This document shows, piece by piece, positions 7,501 through 13,649 of a stretch of 18,486 nucleotides of DNA. A program made the translations under genes and the position numbers. The DNA lies in contig JBGAKX010000091.1 of NCBI GenBank assembly GCA_044224215.1, forward strand, positions 1-18,486, in the 5' to 3' direction. Under the pieces are notes generated by a model that saw nothing but the letters and a program-made list of their open reading frames with translations, did no database searches and was not told where the DNA came from. Position 1 is the first letter of the stretch. Each line of letters begins with the position of its first letter. Source of the DNA: DAOMFM01 sp035429825 (GTDB taxonomy: Bacteria > Acidobacteriota > Blastocatellia > UBA7656 > JADIYM01).

Positions 7501-9191
7501 GGTGTTCCGACGTTGTATGACGTGGAGCTGGCAGTCAGTGCGGACGGGGCCTGCAGCGTCCCGAGCGTGTTGACCGTAAGGCGACCGTTTGTGTACGCAT
7601 CCGGGCGCACTGCGGCGCCGGCGCGACTGAAGCCCATCGCGGCGTGGCCCTGACCCGAGACCATGATCGACGGAATGAAATAGAAGAGCGGCATGCTGGC
7701 GGCACTGTCGAAGAGTGTCCCCGACTGTACGACGGATGGCGTGCCTGGTGACGCCACGTTCTGGAGCTCGTACCAACGGCAGGCATCGCGCCGTGTACCA
7801 CCTGTCGTGACAGCAACCCCGGTCGTGTTGACCGCAATGTTGTGCGCCGTCCAGAGCCTGCCGTTGCGGATATGGGCCGCAAACAGTCGATCATCCAATG
7901 CGTCGAGTGTCGCTGCGCTGCCTGTCTGCGGGGCCCGGATCGGAAACGACGTCGCACTGACCGCAATCGTGACGTTCCCCGAAATCGTCGGCGTCGCTCC
8001 AGGTGTGCTCACACGCCGGAGCTGGAGGTTCCCGAACGTCGCGTTGTCGACACCGATGAAGTACCCCTCGGTGGCCAGTGGGTCGTAGTTGTCGACCCCC
8101 TGCGGCGTGTACGGGCCCGCTCCGGCAGCCGTCGGAACAAGTCCTCGAAAGACCGTGACGACGATCGGTCCGGCTCCCAGGATCGAAGACTTGCGAACCA
8201 CGTACCCGTCCGTGGAGTTGAACGTCTGTGTCGGCGTACCGCAGAAGTTGTTGCCGCCTATATACAACGCATTCACGTCGACGCCGAGCGTAGGGTAGTC
8301 GCAAAGGCAGGTGTTCGAAATAGCCGGAGGAGTCGAGGCAATAGGGATGAAAAAGAACGTCCAGACTGTCGAGCCCGTGATGATGCCAGCGCTTGCCGCG
8401 TCACTTACTGCGATGAGAATTCGGTTCGGCGTGCTGATATCGATCATGACGATGAACCAGCGCAGCGTGAGCCGGTCATACCGAATTCTCGGATCGCTCG
8501 TTCCACCGACTTGCACTCCGGCGAAGAAGTTGTCAGTTGAGGAATCGAGCACGTTGTCGGCCACGCCGGCTTTGGTGTAAGTCCGCAATCGTCCGTTGAT
8601 GATCACGATGAACTGCGTAAGGCCAACGGCACCCATCGAGTCCGGCGGAATGAATCCCGAGTCGTTGATTGTCGGCCCGGTAAAGACGGTGCCCACGGGC
8701 TGTGGGTTAAGCGTCGACTCGGTCTTGCCAATGGCCTCCGGATCCGGGATCGGCCACTGTGGCGCCAGAGGAGATTCCGGCCCGTTCAGGTTGAACTCCC
8801 GGAGGGGATTGATCCTCGGCTCCACTTCGATCTCGTGATCCTCTTCGACGCCTGCCTTGTCGCGCGCCTCCTGCCGCGCCTGGATCTCGGCGACCGTCTC
8901 CTGCACACCCATCTCGAGCTCGACCGGCGTGCCGATGATCGATCCGTCCGGCTCAACCTTCTGCTCGAAGTCCTGAACGACGCGCTTCGTCCCCGGAACG
9001 CGCGGCATTCGCGCGATCGGTTGTCGGCTCTTTGGAGCAAGTCTCGTGGGCGCCGTGCCAGGCGCGGCCGGCCTCACTTCCTTTGCCACGTGTTGCGCCT
9101 CTGCGGGCCACGACGCGAAGGCTATGATGAAGGCAATGGCAACCGGTACGCACACGACTAGATAGCCGCGAACTCTGGTTCGACGAAACAT
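4527..9191 (-). CDS. Large secreted gingipain-type (peptidase family C25) protein
   Basis: The 1554-residue protein begins with a Sec signal peptide (about 1-32, likely cleaved at AEA-Q). Visible order: a charged/proline-rich region (35-165); a beta-rich module starting FIPPDSMGAVG (about 180-605, with Cys residues near 294-317); an IPT-like beta-sandwich (about 612-715); a six-Gly linker; an Fn3-like domain containing WTTGFEVDNLGFNLYRV (about 740-835); a gingipain-propeptide-like segment FKIRREGWYAVSGRDLF (about 890-1130); and the C25 catalytic domain (about 1215-1554). Catalytic residues are His1431 in WNGHGS and Cys1464 in SSMTCLNGYF. A probable Ca2+ loop, DANGDGSPE, lies at 1327-1335. The protein ends right after the catalytic domain, with no C-terminal sorting domain seen. 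An ideal GGAGGT (complement of 9197-9202) precedes the ATG. It probably acts outside the cell; cleavage specificity is unknown. Confidence 0.93.
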   Translation of the reverse strand: MFRRTRVRGYLVVCVPVAIAFIIAFASWPAEAQHVAKEVRPAAPGTAPTRLAPKSRQPIARMPRVPGTKRVVQDFEQKVEPDGSIIGTPVELEMGVQETVAEIQARQEARDKAGVEEDHEIEVEPRINPLREFNLNGPESPLAPQWPIPDPEAIGKTESTLNPQPVGTVFTGPTINDSGFIPPDSMGAVGLTQFIVIINGRLRTYTKAGVADNVLDSSTDNFFAGVQVGGTSDPRIRYDRLTLRWFIVMIDISTPNRILIAVSDAASAGIITGSTVWTFFFIPIASTPPAISNTCLCDYPTLGVDVNALYIGGNNFCGTPTQTFNSTDGYVVRKSSILGAGPIVVTVFRGLVPTAAGAGPYTPQGVDNYDPLATEGYFIGVDNATFGNLQLRRVSTPGATPTISGNVTIAVSATSFPIRAPQTGSAATLDALDDRLFAAHIRNGRLWTAHNIAVNTTGVAVTTGGTRRDACRWYELQNVASPGTPSVVQSGTLFDSAASMPLFYFIPSIMVSGQGHAAMGFSRAGAAVRPDAYTNGRLTVNTLGTLQAPSALTASSTSYNVGTPVRWGDYSYTSVDPVDDQTLWTVQEFCNATNSYAVRIGQLIAPPPPTPAVASPSFAAPGQASVNVTITGLASEVTAGAGYFDTTPAALWNPNRITATVSGGVTVNSISSVAPGSLVLNISTVGATVDNTANTITITNPDGQSRNAAIFNVFAPAAVKVESFTASAASPSPGGGGGGSDVTIQWTTGFEVDNLGFNLYRVTRSGRQLLTPRLIAGSALQSNATAQSTPGARVYTFTDHPPRGSRGVRYVLEDIDLNGNATVHGPIRITRNGSGQNGGASAGKLVTLDELGGTADTTEAAPFSPVEYTDDAPAFDKTADTASPGGPAIKFKIRREGWYAVSGRDLFAAGLDPAVNPANLQLTSDGRQIAMLVRGESDGRLDDTDTVEFYGGGLNLPTTDTRTFWLSTGATAGLRIRQTAATTAPVATPSFPYTVERKDRVIYFPLLLNGDADNFLGDVITSEPLDQSITVQHLDTSPARQCTLDVAVRGITTVSHAVNVSFNGIPVGQATFAATDLGRLTVTVPTQLVREGANVVRLTAVGAGYDVSAVDSIRLTYFHTAVADSDLLRASATGSSRGSGVTLGGFSNGTVRVIDVTTPAQPAEMLGTVTQGSGGYAATVLAAPGNRTFYAFTADQVRRPDAIVADRPSDLKSFDGADIVIVAPRDFAAALQPLVDRRRSQGFSVAVVDLEDVFDEFSYGERVPQALRSFAQWASTSWRVHARFVILAGDASFDPRDYFGRGVSDIVPTKLIDTRFMETASDDWFVDANGDGSPEVAIGRLPARTASDVATLVAKLVAYDSAGQGPSGALFVSDIGDTYDFHAANDRLRTILPAGTPVNEVRRDLLGDAAAHTAIVSGINAGPSLLTWNGHGSVNLWRGSVLTNADATGLTNGPRMPLMSSMTCLNGYFIDPTLPSLSEAMLGTPQGGVVGAWSGSGLSNPEEYVLLNEELYRQLFVGGQVTLGEAILRTKQTGLDVEARRTWIFLGDPSSRLR

Positions 9192-9315
9192 GCGGAACCT
9201 CCAGCAGGATCAACAGGGAGCAGGGGCAGAACACCCCACGCCATTATCGACCAGTCGGCAAAATCATGCAGCCGGTTCTTTACAAGTTCGCAGCGATTCC
9301 GGAGGATTCGTACCC
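9192..9315. promoter_or_regulatory. Divergent intergenic region between the C25 peptidase and cupin genes
   Basis: This 124-bp region must carry the start signals for both flanking genes. Seen directly are the peptidase Shine-Dalgarno (GGAGGT on the minus strand, 9197-9202) and the cupin Shine-Dalgarno (CGGAGGA, 9300-9306). A GATAAT on the minus strand (9243-9248) could be a -10 box for the peptidase, but no good -35 box lies 17 bp upstream. No operator-like symmetry was found. Confidence 0.4.
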
Positions 9316-9681
9316 ATGCCAACACTCATCGAAAAGCCAACGGTCGTCGAAGCCGCCGGCAACAAGCCAAAGATCATCGAGGAGTACGTCGGGCGTGTGA
9401 ACTCCGCCACCGAACGCCTGAGCGTCGCGCGGATGCGCAGCCCGGGCGGCTGGGTCGAGCCGGGCCAGACGCCCGAGTTCGACGAGTACACGCTCGTGCT
9501 GCGCGGTCGCCTGCGAGTCGAAACGCGCGACGGGTACCTCGACGTGACCGCCGGTCAGGCCGTGCTGACGCACGCCGGCGAGTGGGTTCGCTACAGCACG
9601 CCCGACGAGGACGGCGCAGAGTACGTCGCGATCTGTCTTCCGGCATTCTCGATGGAGACCGTTCATCGCGATGACGCCTGA
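9316..9681 (+). CDS. Small cupin-domain protein
   Basis: This is a 121-residue single-domain protein. The central part gives the cupin beta-barrel pattern: PGGWVEPGQTPEFDEYTLVL followed by RGRLRVE (motif 1) and GQAVLTHAGEWVRYSTPDEDGAEYVAICLP (motif 2). In motif 1 the usual two metal-binding histidines are missing; only acidic residues (Glu54, Asp56, Glu57) occupy that stretch. Metal binding and enzyme activity are therefore doubtful and a ligand-binding role is possible. The ATG at 9316 is chosen because CGGAGGA ends 9 nt upstream; upstream in-frame extension is low-quality sequence. The end overlaps the methyltransferase start by 11 bp, so the two are translationally coupled. The substrate is unknown. 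Confidence 0.85.
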   Translation: MPTLIEKPTVVEAAGNKPKIIEEYVGRVNSATERLSVARMRSPGGWVEPGQTPEFDEYTLVLRGRLRVETRDGYLDVTAGQAVLTHAGEWVRYSTPDEDGAEYVAICLPAFSMETVHRDDA

Positions 9682-10519
9682 CGAGCCCGCGGGCGGGCGC
9701 GTCCGCCTTCGGTGTCCGGTCCGCGGGTGCCTGCGCGCGCTCGCGCACCACGAAGGACGTTACGCGTGCGAGGCGAACCATTCGTTCGACATCGCCCGCA
9801 GCGGGTACGTGAACCTGCTGCAGGCGGCAGATCGGAAGTCGAAGACGCCGGGCGACTCGCGCGAGGCCGCGCTCGCGCGTCGCCGGTACCTCGACGCCGG
9901 CAACGAGGCGCCGGTTGTCGATGCGCTTGCCAAGGTACTGGGGCGCTGTCCCGATCCGCTCGTCCTCGACATCGGCTGCGGTGAGGGGTTTCACATGCGC
10001 GCCCTCGGATGCGCCGGTGCCGGCGTCGACATCTCGACCGCGGCGATCGAGCTCGCCGCGCGCAGCGATCCGTCCAGACTCTGGATCGTCGCGAATGCCG
10101 ACAGGGCATTGCCGTTCGCCGATGCGCAGTTCGACGCCGTCCTGTCGATCACGTCGCGGCGCAACTCCGCGGAGTTTCGGCGAGTGCTTGCGCCCGACGG
10201 GATTGCGGTCCTCGTCGTGCCCGGCGCGGACGACCTCGTTGAACTCCGCGAAGCGGTGCTCGGGCGCGGCGAGCAGCGCGATCGGGTCGCCCGGCTCGAG
10301 GAAGAGATGGCGCCCGGGTTCCGGCTCCTTGAACGGCACAATGTGCGCCATCGCACGCATCTCGGCGCGGACACGCTGCGGGACCTTCTCGCGACAACCT
10401 ATCGCGGCGCGCGCTCGAGCCAGCAGGAGCGCGTGCAGGAGCTCGCCGACATGGACGTCACGATCGACCGCGACGTGTGCGTGTTCAGGCAGGGAGTTGC
10501 CGCAGATGAACGCAAATAG
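9671..10519 (+). CDS. rlmA: RlmA-like 23S rRNA (guanine-N1) methyltransferase
   Basis: The 282-residue protein resembles the RlmA family, which methylates N1 of a guanine in 23S rRNA helix 35 (G745 in E. coli, G748 in the TlrB branch). Seen: an N-terminal zinc-ribbon-like region with Cys15, Cys20, Cys33 and His37; the family signature HSFDIARSGYVNLL (37-50); GDSREAALARRRYLDAG (61-77); and the S-adenosylmethionine motif DIGCGEG (100-106). The first zinc pair is spaced C-x4-C, where E. coli RlmA has C-x2-C. The last residues, AADERK and the TAG stop, are encoded by a palindromic repeat that begins at 10499, so the native C-terminus was probably altered by that element. It overlaps the cupin gene by 11 bp. 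Which of the two guanines is modified cannot be told. Confidence 0.82.
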   Translation: MTPDEPAGGRVRLRCPVRGCLRALAHHEGRYACEANHSFDIARSGYVNLLQAADRKSKTPGDSREAALARRRYLDAGNEAPVVDALAKVLGRCPDPLVLDIGCGEGFHMRALGCAGAGVDISTAAIELAARSDPSRLWIVANADRALPFADAQFDAVLSITSRRNSAEFRRVLAPDGIAVLVVPGADDLVELREAVLGRGEQRDRVARLEEEMAPGFRLLERHNVRHRTHLGADTLRDLLATTYRGARSSQQERVQELADMDVTIDRDVCVFRQGVAADERK

Positions 10520-10559
10520 ACGCAGATTCAGATTTGCGAGATTTGCGTTTATTTGCGGC
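10499..10559. repeat. CGCAGAT-type palindromic repeat, copy 3
   Basis: This is the fullest copy: a 61-bp imperfect palindrome. The left half is built of three units (GCCGCAGAT, GAACGCAAAT, AGACGCAGAT) and the right half is their near-complement, ending ATTTGCGTTTATTTGCGGC. It lies where two rRNA methyltransferase genes converge. It encodes the last six codons and stop of the rlmA-like gene, and its right edge touches the stop of the rsmB-like gene (10559-10561). It can form a long hairpin in either transcript. A bidirectional terminator role is inferred. Confidence 0.85.
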
Positions 10560-11824
10560 TACTTCTTCTCCAGCACGACGGCAAAGAACCCGTCGGTGCC
10601 GTGTTCGTGCGGAGTCAACGTGCGGCGCTCGACTTCGGCAAAGTCGCCGTGCGTCGACAGGAACTCCTCGACGATCGCGCCGTTCTCGCGCGGCAGGATC
10701 GAGCATGTCGCGTAGACCATCCGGCCGCCCGGCTTGACGAGCGCCGAAACGTCGTCGAGGATCGCCCGCTGCTTTGTCGTCATCAGTTCCACGAGGTCGG
10801 GCGTGACGCGCAGTTTGATGTCCGGCGAACGGCGAACCGTTCCGAGCCCCGAGCACGGCGCGTCGACCAATACGCGATCGAGCGCGGAGACTGACCGCGC
10901 GCGGAACGCTGCGAACTGGTCGGCGTCGCGCAACACGCGGACGTTCTGAAGACCCGATCGGCGGATCCTGCGATCGATTCGCGACAACCGTCGCGCGTCG
11001 GTGTCCCACGCAAAGACCTCGCCACGGCCCTTCATCAGCGCGCCCAGGTGCAGCGTCTTGCCGCCGGCCCCGGCGCACGCGTCGAGCACTCGATGGCCGG
11101 GCCGAGGGTCGAGCAGCTGCGATACGACCTGGCTTCCCTCGTCCTGGATCTCGAAGAGCCCTTCGCGGAATGCGCGCGTCGAAAACAGGTCCTTGTCGCG
11201 ACCCGCGACGAGCGCGTGCGGCGACAATCGACCCGGCTCGGTTCGAACGCCCTCGGCGCGAAGCCGATCCGCAAGCTCCTCGACCGTCACCTTGTACGTG
11301 TTTGCGCGAATTGCGAGTGGCGGTGGTTCGTTGAGCCCGTCCAGAAGCTCGGCCACCGACTCGCGCGGTATCGTCTCGAGCAGCTCGTCGGTAATCCAGC
11401 GTGGTGTCGAGTGGACGGCCGCGAACCGTTCATTTTCATCGGCAATGAACGCGAGGTCTTCGTTGTCGTCCGCAAATCGCGCGAGCGCGGCAAGATCTGC
11501 AGCCGCGACGTCGTCAACTTCCGACAGTACGCTTGCGATCGTCATGCGAGCGGCAAAGTCCAGTTCACACGCCGCGAGGAACAGTGCGGTGACGGGCGAT
11601 GCGGTCGACCGCGCGAGCGCGTCGAAATAGATCCTGCGACGGAGCGTGGCATACACGAGCTCGACGACGAACCCGCGCGACTCGCGCTCGAGCGCCCGGT
11701 GGTCGCGAATGTACCCGGCGATAACGTAGTCGGCCGGCTTGTCGCTCTCGAGGATCGCACGATAGAGCGCGAGCGCGTGCGTCAGTCGTGCGTGGATTCC
11801 CGTGCCTATGATTGTTCGGCCCAT
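10559..11824 (-). CDS. rsmB: RsmB-type 16S rRNA (cytosine-C5) methyltransferase
   Basis: This is a 421-residue RsmB/Sun family protein, close to the length of E. coli RsmB, which makes m5C967 in 16S rRNA. An all-helical NusB-like N-terminal domain (about 10-140) is followed by a linker domain (about 145-220; PPPLAIRANTYKVT) and the Rossmann methyltransferase domain. Key motifs are FEIQDEGSQ (224-232), the SAM-binding DACAGAGGKT (248-257), DAPCSGLG (321-328, Cys324) and YATCS (371-375, Cys374). The last two are the paired cysteines that release and attack the target base in this family. The start at 11824 lies 29 bp from the divergent YhhN-family gene. No strong Shine-Dalgarno is seen. The stop lies at the edge of the repeat at 10499-10559. 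Confidence 0.9.
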   Translation of the reverse strand: MGRTIIGTGIHARLTHALALYRAILESDKPADYVIAGYIRDHRALERESRGFVVELVYATLRRRIYFDALARSTASPVTALFLAACELDFAARMTIASVLSEVDDVAAADLAALARFADDNEDLAFIADENERFAAVHSTPRWITDELLETIPRESVAELLDGLNEPPPLAIRANTYKVTVEELADRLRAEGVRTEPGRLSPHALVAGRDKDLFSTRAFREGLFEIQDEGSQVVSQLLDPRPGHRVLDACAGAGGKTLHLGALMKGRGEVFAWDTDARRLSRIDRRIRRSGLQNVRVLRDADQFAAFRARSVSALDRVLVDAPCSGLGTVRRSPDIKLRVTPDLVELMTTKQRAILDDVSALVKPGGRMVYATCSILPRENGAIVEEFLSTHGDFAEVERRTLTPHEHGTDGFFAVVLEKK

Positions 11825-11835
11825 TCCGGCCGCCT

Positions 11836-11844
11836 AGTGTAGCA
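11836..11844 (-). promoter_or_regulatory. Possible extended -10 promoter for rsmB
   Basis: On the minus strand the sequence reads TGCTACACT, a TG-n extended -10 with a 4-of-6 match to TATAAT, ending 11 nt before the rsmB ATG. It would give a very short leader. No convincing -35 box was found, so this is a weak call. Confidence 0.3.
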
Positions 11845-11853
11845 TCCGGATCC

Positions 11854-12519
11854 GTGACGACGTTCCTCGCCATCTGTGCACTCGTCTCGGGCATCCTCGC
11901 CGTCGTGGCCGAGGTCAACGTGCGGCGAAGGATGCTGTACGTCTTCAAGCCGCTCACGATGATCTTCATCGTCGCGATTCTGCTCGTGTCGCCTCAAGCG
12001 ACCGGTGCACATCAGCCTGTGTACCGTTGGCTCGTTGGGTGCGCATTGCTGTGCTCGATCTGTGGCGACGTGTTCCTGATGCTCGAGGGCGACCGTTTCG
12101 TCGCGGGCGTGGCGAGCTTTCTGGTCGCGCACCTCTTCTACATCGGCGCGTTCGTGTACGGACTCGCTGTCTCGCCGGCGCGTATCGCCGTGCTGCCAAC
12201 GGCACTCACGGTGATCGCGATCGTGGCGTACGCCGCCGTCGTCATGTCGCGGCTCTGGCCGCGTCTCGGCGACATGAGAGTGCCCGTCGGCATCTACGTC
12301 GGCGTGATCTCGACGATGCTGCTAGTGGCTTCGTGCGCATGGCTGTCCGGCGCGGGACCGTACGCGGCGGCGGCATGTGCCGGCGCCGTGCTGTTCGTCG
12401 CGTCCGACACGACGCTCGCGTTCTTCAAGTTCGCGGGGCTCCCGATGCGCGCGCACATCTTCATTCTCGGCGCCTATTTTTTGGCCCAGGCGCTGATCTG
12501 CACATCGGCCGTAACCTAG
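11854..12519 (+). CDS. YhhN/TMEM86 family membrane protein (lysoplasmalogenase-like)
   Basis: This is a 221-residue, almost wholly hydrophobic protein with about seven or eight membrane helices. The family signature is visible: CGDVFLMLEGDRFVAGVASF followed by LVAHLFYIGAF, and later the conserved SDTTLAFFKF. TMEM86B, a family member, cleaves the vinyl-ether bond of lysoplasmalogens, and some bacterial relatives have the same activity; whether this one does is inference. The GTG at 11854 is taken as the start because it places the first helix at the N-terminus; an upstream extension to 11812 would overlap rsmB. No strong Shine-Dalgarno is present. The stop TAG overlaps the asd stop in a shared CTAG. 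Confidence 0.87.
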   Translation: MTTFLAICALVSGILAVVAEVNVRRRMLYVFKPLTMIFIVAILLVSPQATGAHQPVYRWLVGCALLCSICGDVFLMLEGDRFVAGVASFLVAHLFYIGAFVYGLAVSPARIAVLPTALTVIAIVAYAAVVMSRLWPRLGDMRVPVGIYVGVISTMLLVASCAWLSGAGPYAAAACAGAVLFVASDTTLAFFKFAGLPMRAHIFILGAYFLAQALICTSAVT

Positions 12520-13571
12520 AGCATCCCGCGCGCGACGAGCAATTCGGCATTCAGCAGCGCCGCGCCCGCGGCGCCGCGAATCATGTTGTGGCCGAGCACG
12601 ACGAACCGCGCGTCAAAGATCTCGTCGGTTGCGATCCGGCCGACGACGCTGGCCATGCCGCCTTCGACGTCGCGATCGAGCCGTGGCTGCGGTCGGTCCG
12701 GCTCGTTGCGCACCACGATGGGCCGCGCAGGCGCCGTCGGAAGCCGCAGTTCCTGCGGGACGCCGGTAAACGACGAGAGCGCCTCGGAGATTTCTGCTAT
12801 CGACGCCCGCTGCTGCAGCCCGACGCGAACCGCGACGGTGTGTCCCTCGAGCACCGGCACGCGATGCACCTGGGCGCTCACCCGGAAGTTGCCCGGCACG
12901 ACCTGGCCGTCCACGGCCCGCCCGAGGATCTTCTTTGGTTCGGCCTCGATCTTTGGCTCCTCGCCGTCGATGAACGGCACGACGTTGTCGATCAGGTCCA
13001 TCGACGGTACGCCCGGGTACCCCGCCCCGCTCGCCGCCTGCAGCGTCGTCGCGACCACCGTCTCGAGCCCGAACGCGCGCTCGAGCGGCGCAAGCGCGAG
13101 GACGAGCGCGATCGTCGAGCAGTTCGGATTCGTCAGCACGAATCCGCGATCCCATCCGCGTGACCGCCGCTGAGCGTCGATCATCGACAGATGGTCCGAA
13201 TTGATTTCGGGCACGACGAGCGGAACGTCGGGAGCCATGCGCAGCGCGGACGAGTTGCTGATCACCGGGTACCCGGCCGCAGCGAACGCCGGCTCGGCTT
13301 CGAGGGCGATCGACGACGGCAGGCTCGATATCACGACGTCGCAATCGAGCGGAGGAGCGCACGGCTGGATCGTCATCCATGCGGCGCGTTCCGGGATGTC
13401 GGATGCGAGGCGCCACGGACATGCCTCCGAGTACAGCCGGCCCGAGGAACGGTCCGATGCGGCGACGGCGCCGAGCTCGAAGAATGGATGATTCTCGAGC
13501 ATCGCGATCAGGCGCTGACCGACAAGGCCGGTCGCGCCGAGGATGCCCACCCGCAGCTTCTGCTTGGTCAT
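12516..13571 (-). CDS. asd: Aspartate-semialdehyde dehydrogenase (archaeal/fungal class)
   Basis: The enzyme reduces aspartyl phosphate to aspartate semialdehyde with NADPH, the branch point to lysine/diaminopimelate, threonine and methionine. The 351-residue product has the nucleotide-binding GATGLVGQR (12-20), SSLPSS (82-87), the catalytic Cys151 in TNPNCST, and the acid-base histidine region QVHRVPVLEGHT (234-245). The TNPNCST and VPVLEGHT signatures and the overall length match the class found in archaea and yeast (Hom2-like) better than the classical proteobacterial class. No other amino-acid biosynthesis gene is adjacent. The ATG at 13571 has no Shine-Dalgarno; a TAGAAT lies 6 nt upstream and may drive a leaderless transcript. 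It ends in a 4-bp stop overlap with the convergent membrane-protein gene. Confidence 0.94.
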   Translation of the reverse strand: MTKQKLRVGILGATGLVGQRLIAMLENHPFFELGAVAASDRSSGRLYSEACPWRLASDIPERAAWMTIQPCAPPLDCDVVISSLPSSIALEAEPAFAAAGYPVISNSSALRMAPDVPLVVPEINSDHLSMIDAQRRSRGWDRGFVLTNPNCSTIALVLALAPLERAFGLETVVATTLQAASGAGYPGVPSMDLIDNVVPFIDGEEPKIEAEPKKILGRAVDGQVVPGNFRVSAQVHRVPVLEGHTVAVRVGLQQRASIAEISEALSSFTGVPQELRLPTAPARPIVVRNEPDRPQPRLDRDVEGGMASVVGRIATDEIFDARFVVLGHNMIRGAAGAALLNAELLVARGML

Positions 13572-13577
13572 GGAATC

Positions 13578-13583
13578 ATTCTA
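13578..13583 (-). promoter_or_regulatory. Possible -10 box giving a leaderless asd mRNA
   Basis: On the minus strand TAGAAT (5 of 6 to TATAAT) ends 6 nt before the asd ATG, so transcription would begin at or next to the start codon. This agrees with the lack of any Shine-Dalgarno. No good -35 box lies at the proper distance, so confidence is low. Confidence 0.33.
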
Positions 13584-13649
13584 GCGGAGCGCCGCCGCGC
13601 GCGCTGCGGTCGAGTTGTAAGAAACGGCGCGCACGAGCATTGTTCCGGT

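Noticed and set aside
9190..9315. Upstream start for the cupin gene at 9190
   Set aside because: It would overlap the ribosome site and start codon of the divergent peptidase gene, and the added residues do not resemble the cupin domain.
12027..13163. A 378-codon plus-strand frame across the YhhN-family and asd genes
   Set aside because: It overlaps two well-supported genes and reads as Arg-rich shadow translation.
13191..13649. Upstream extension of the exported-protein gene into asd
   Set aside because: The extension is antisense to asd and would bury a clear signal peptide inside the protein.
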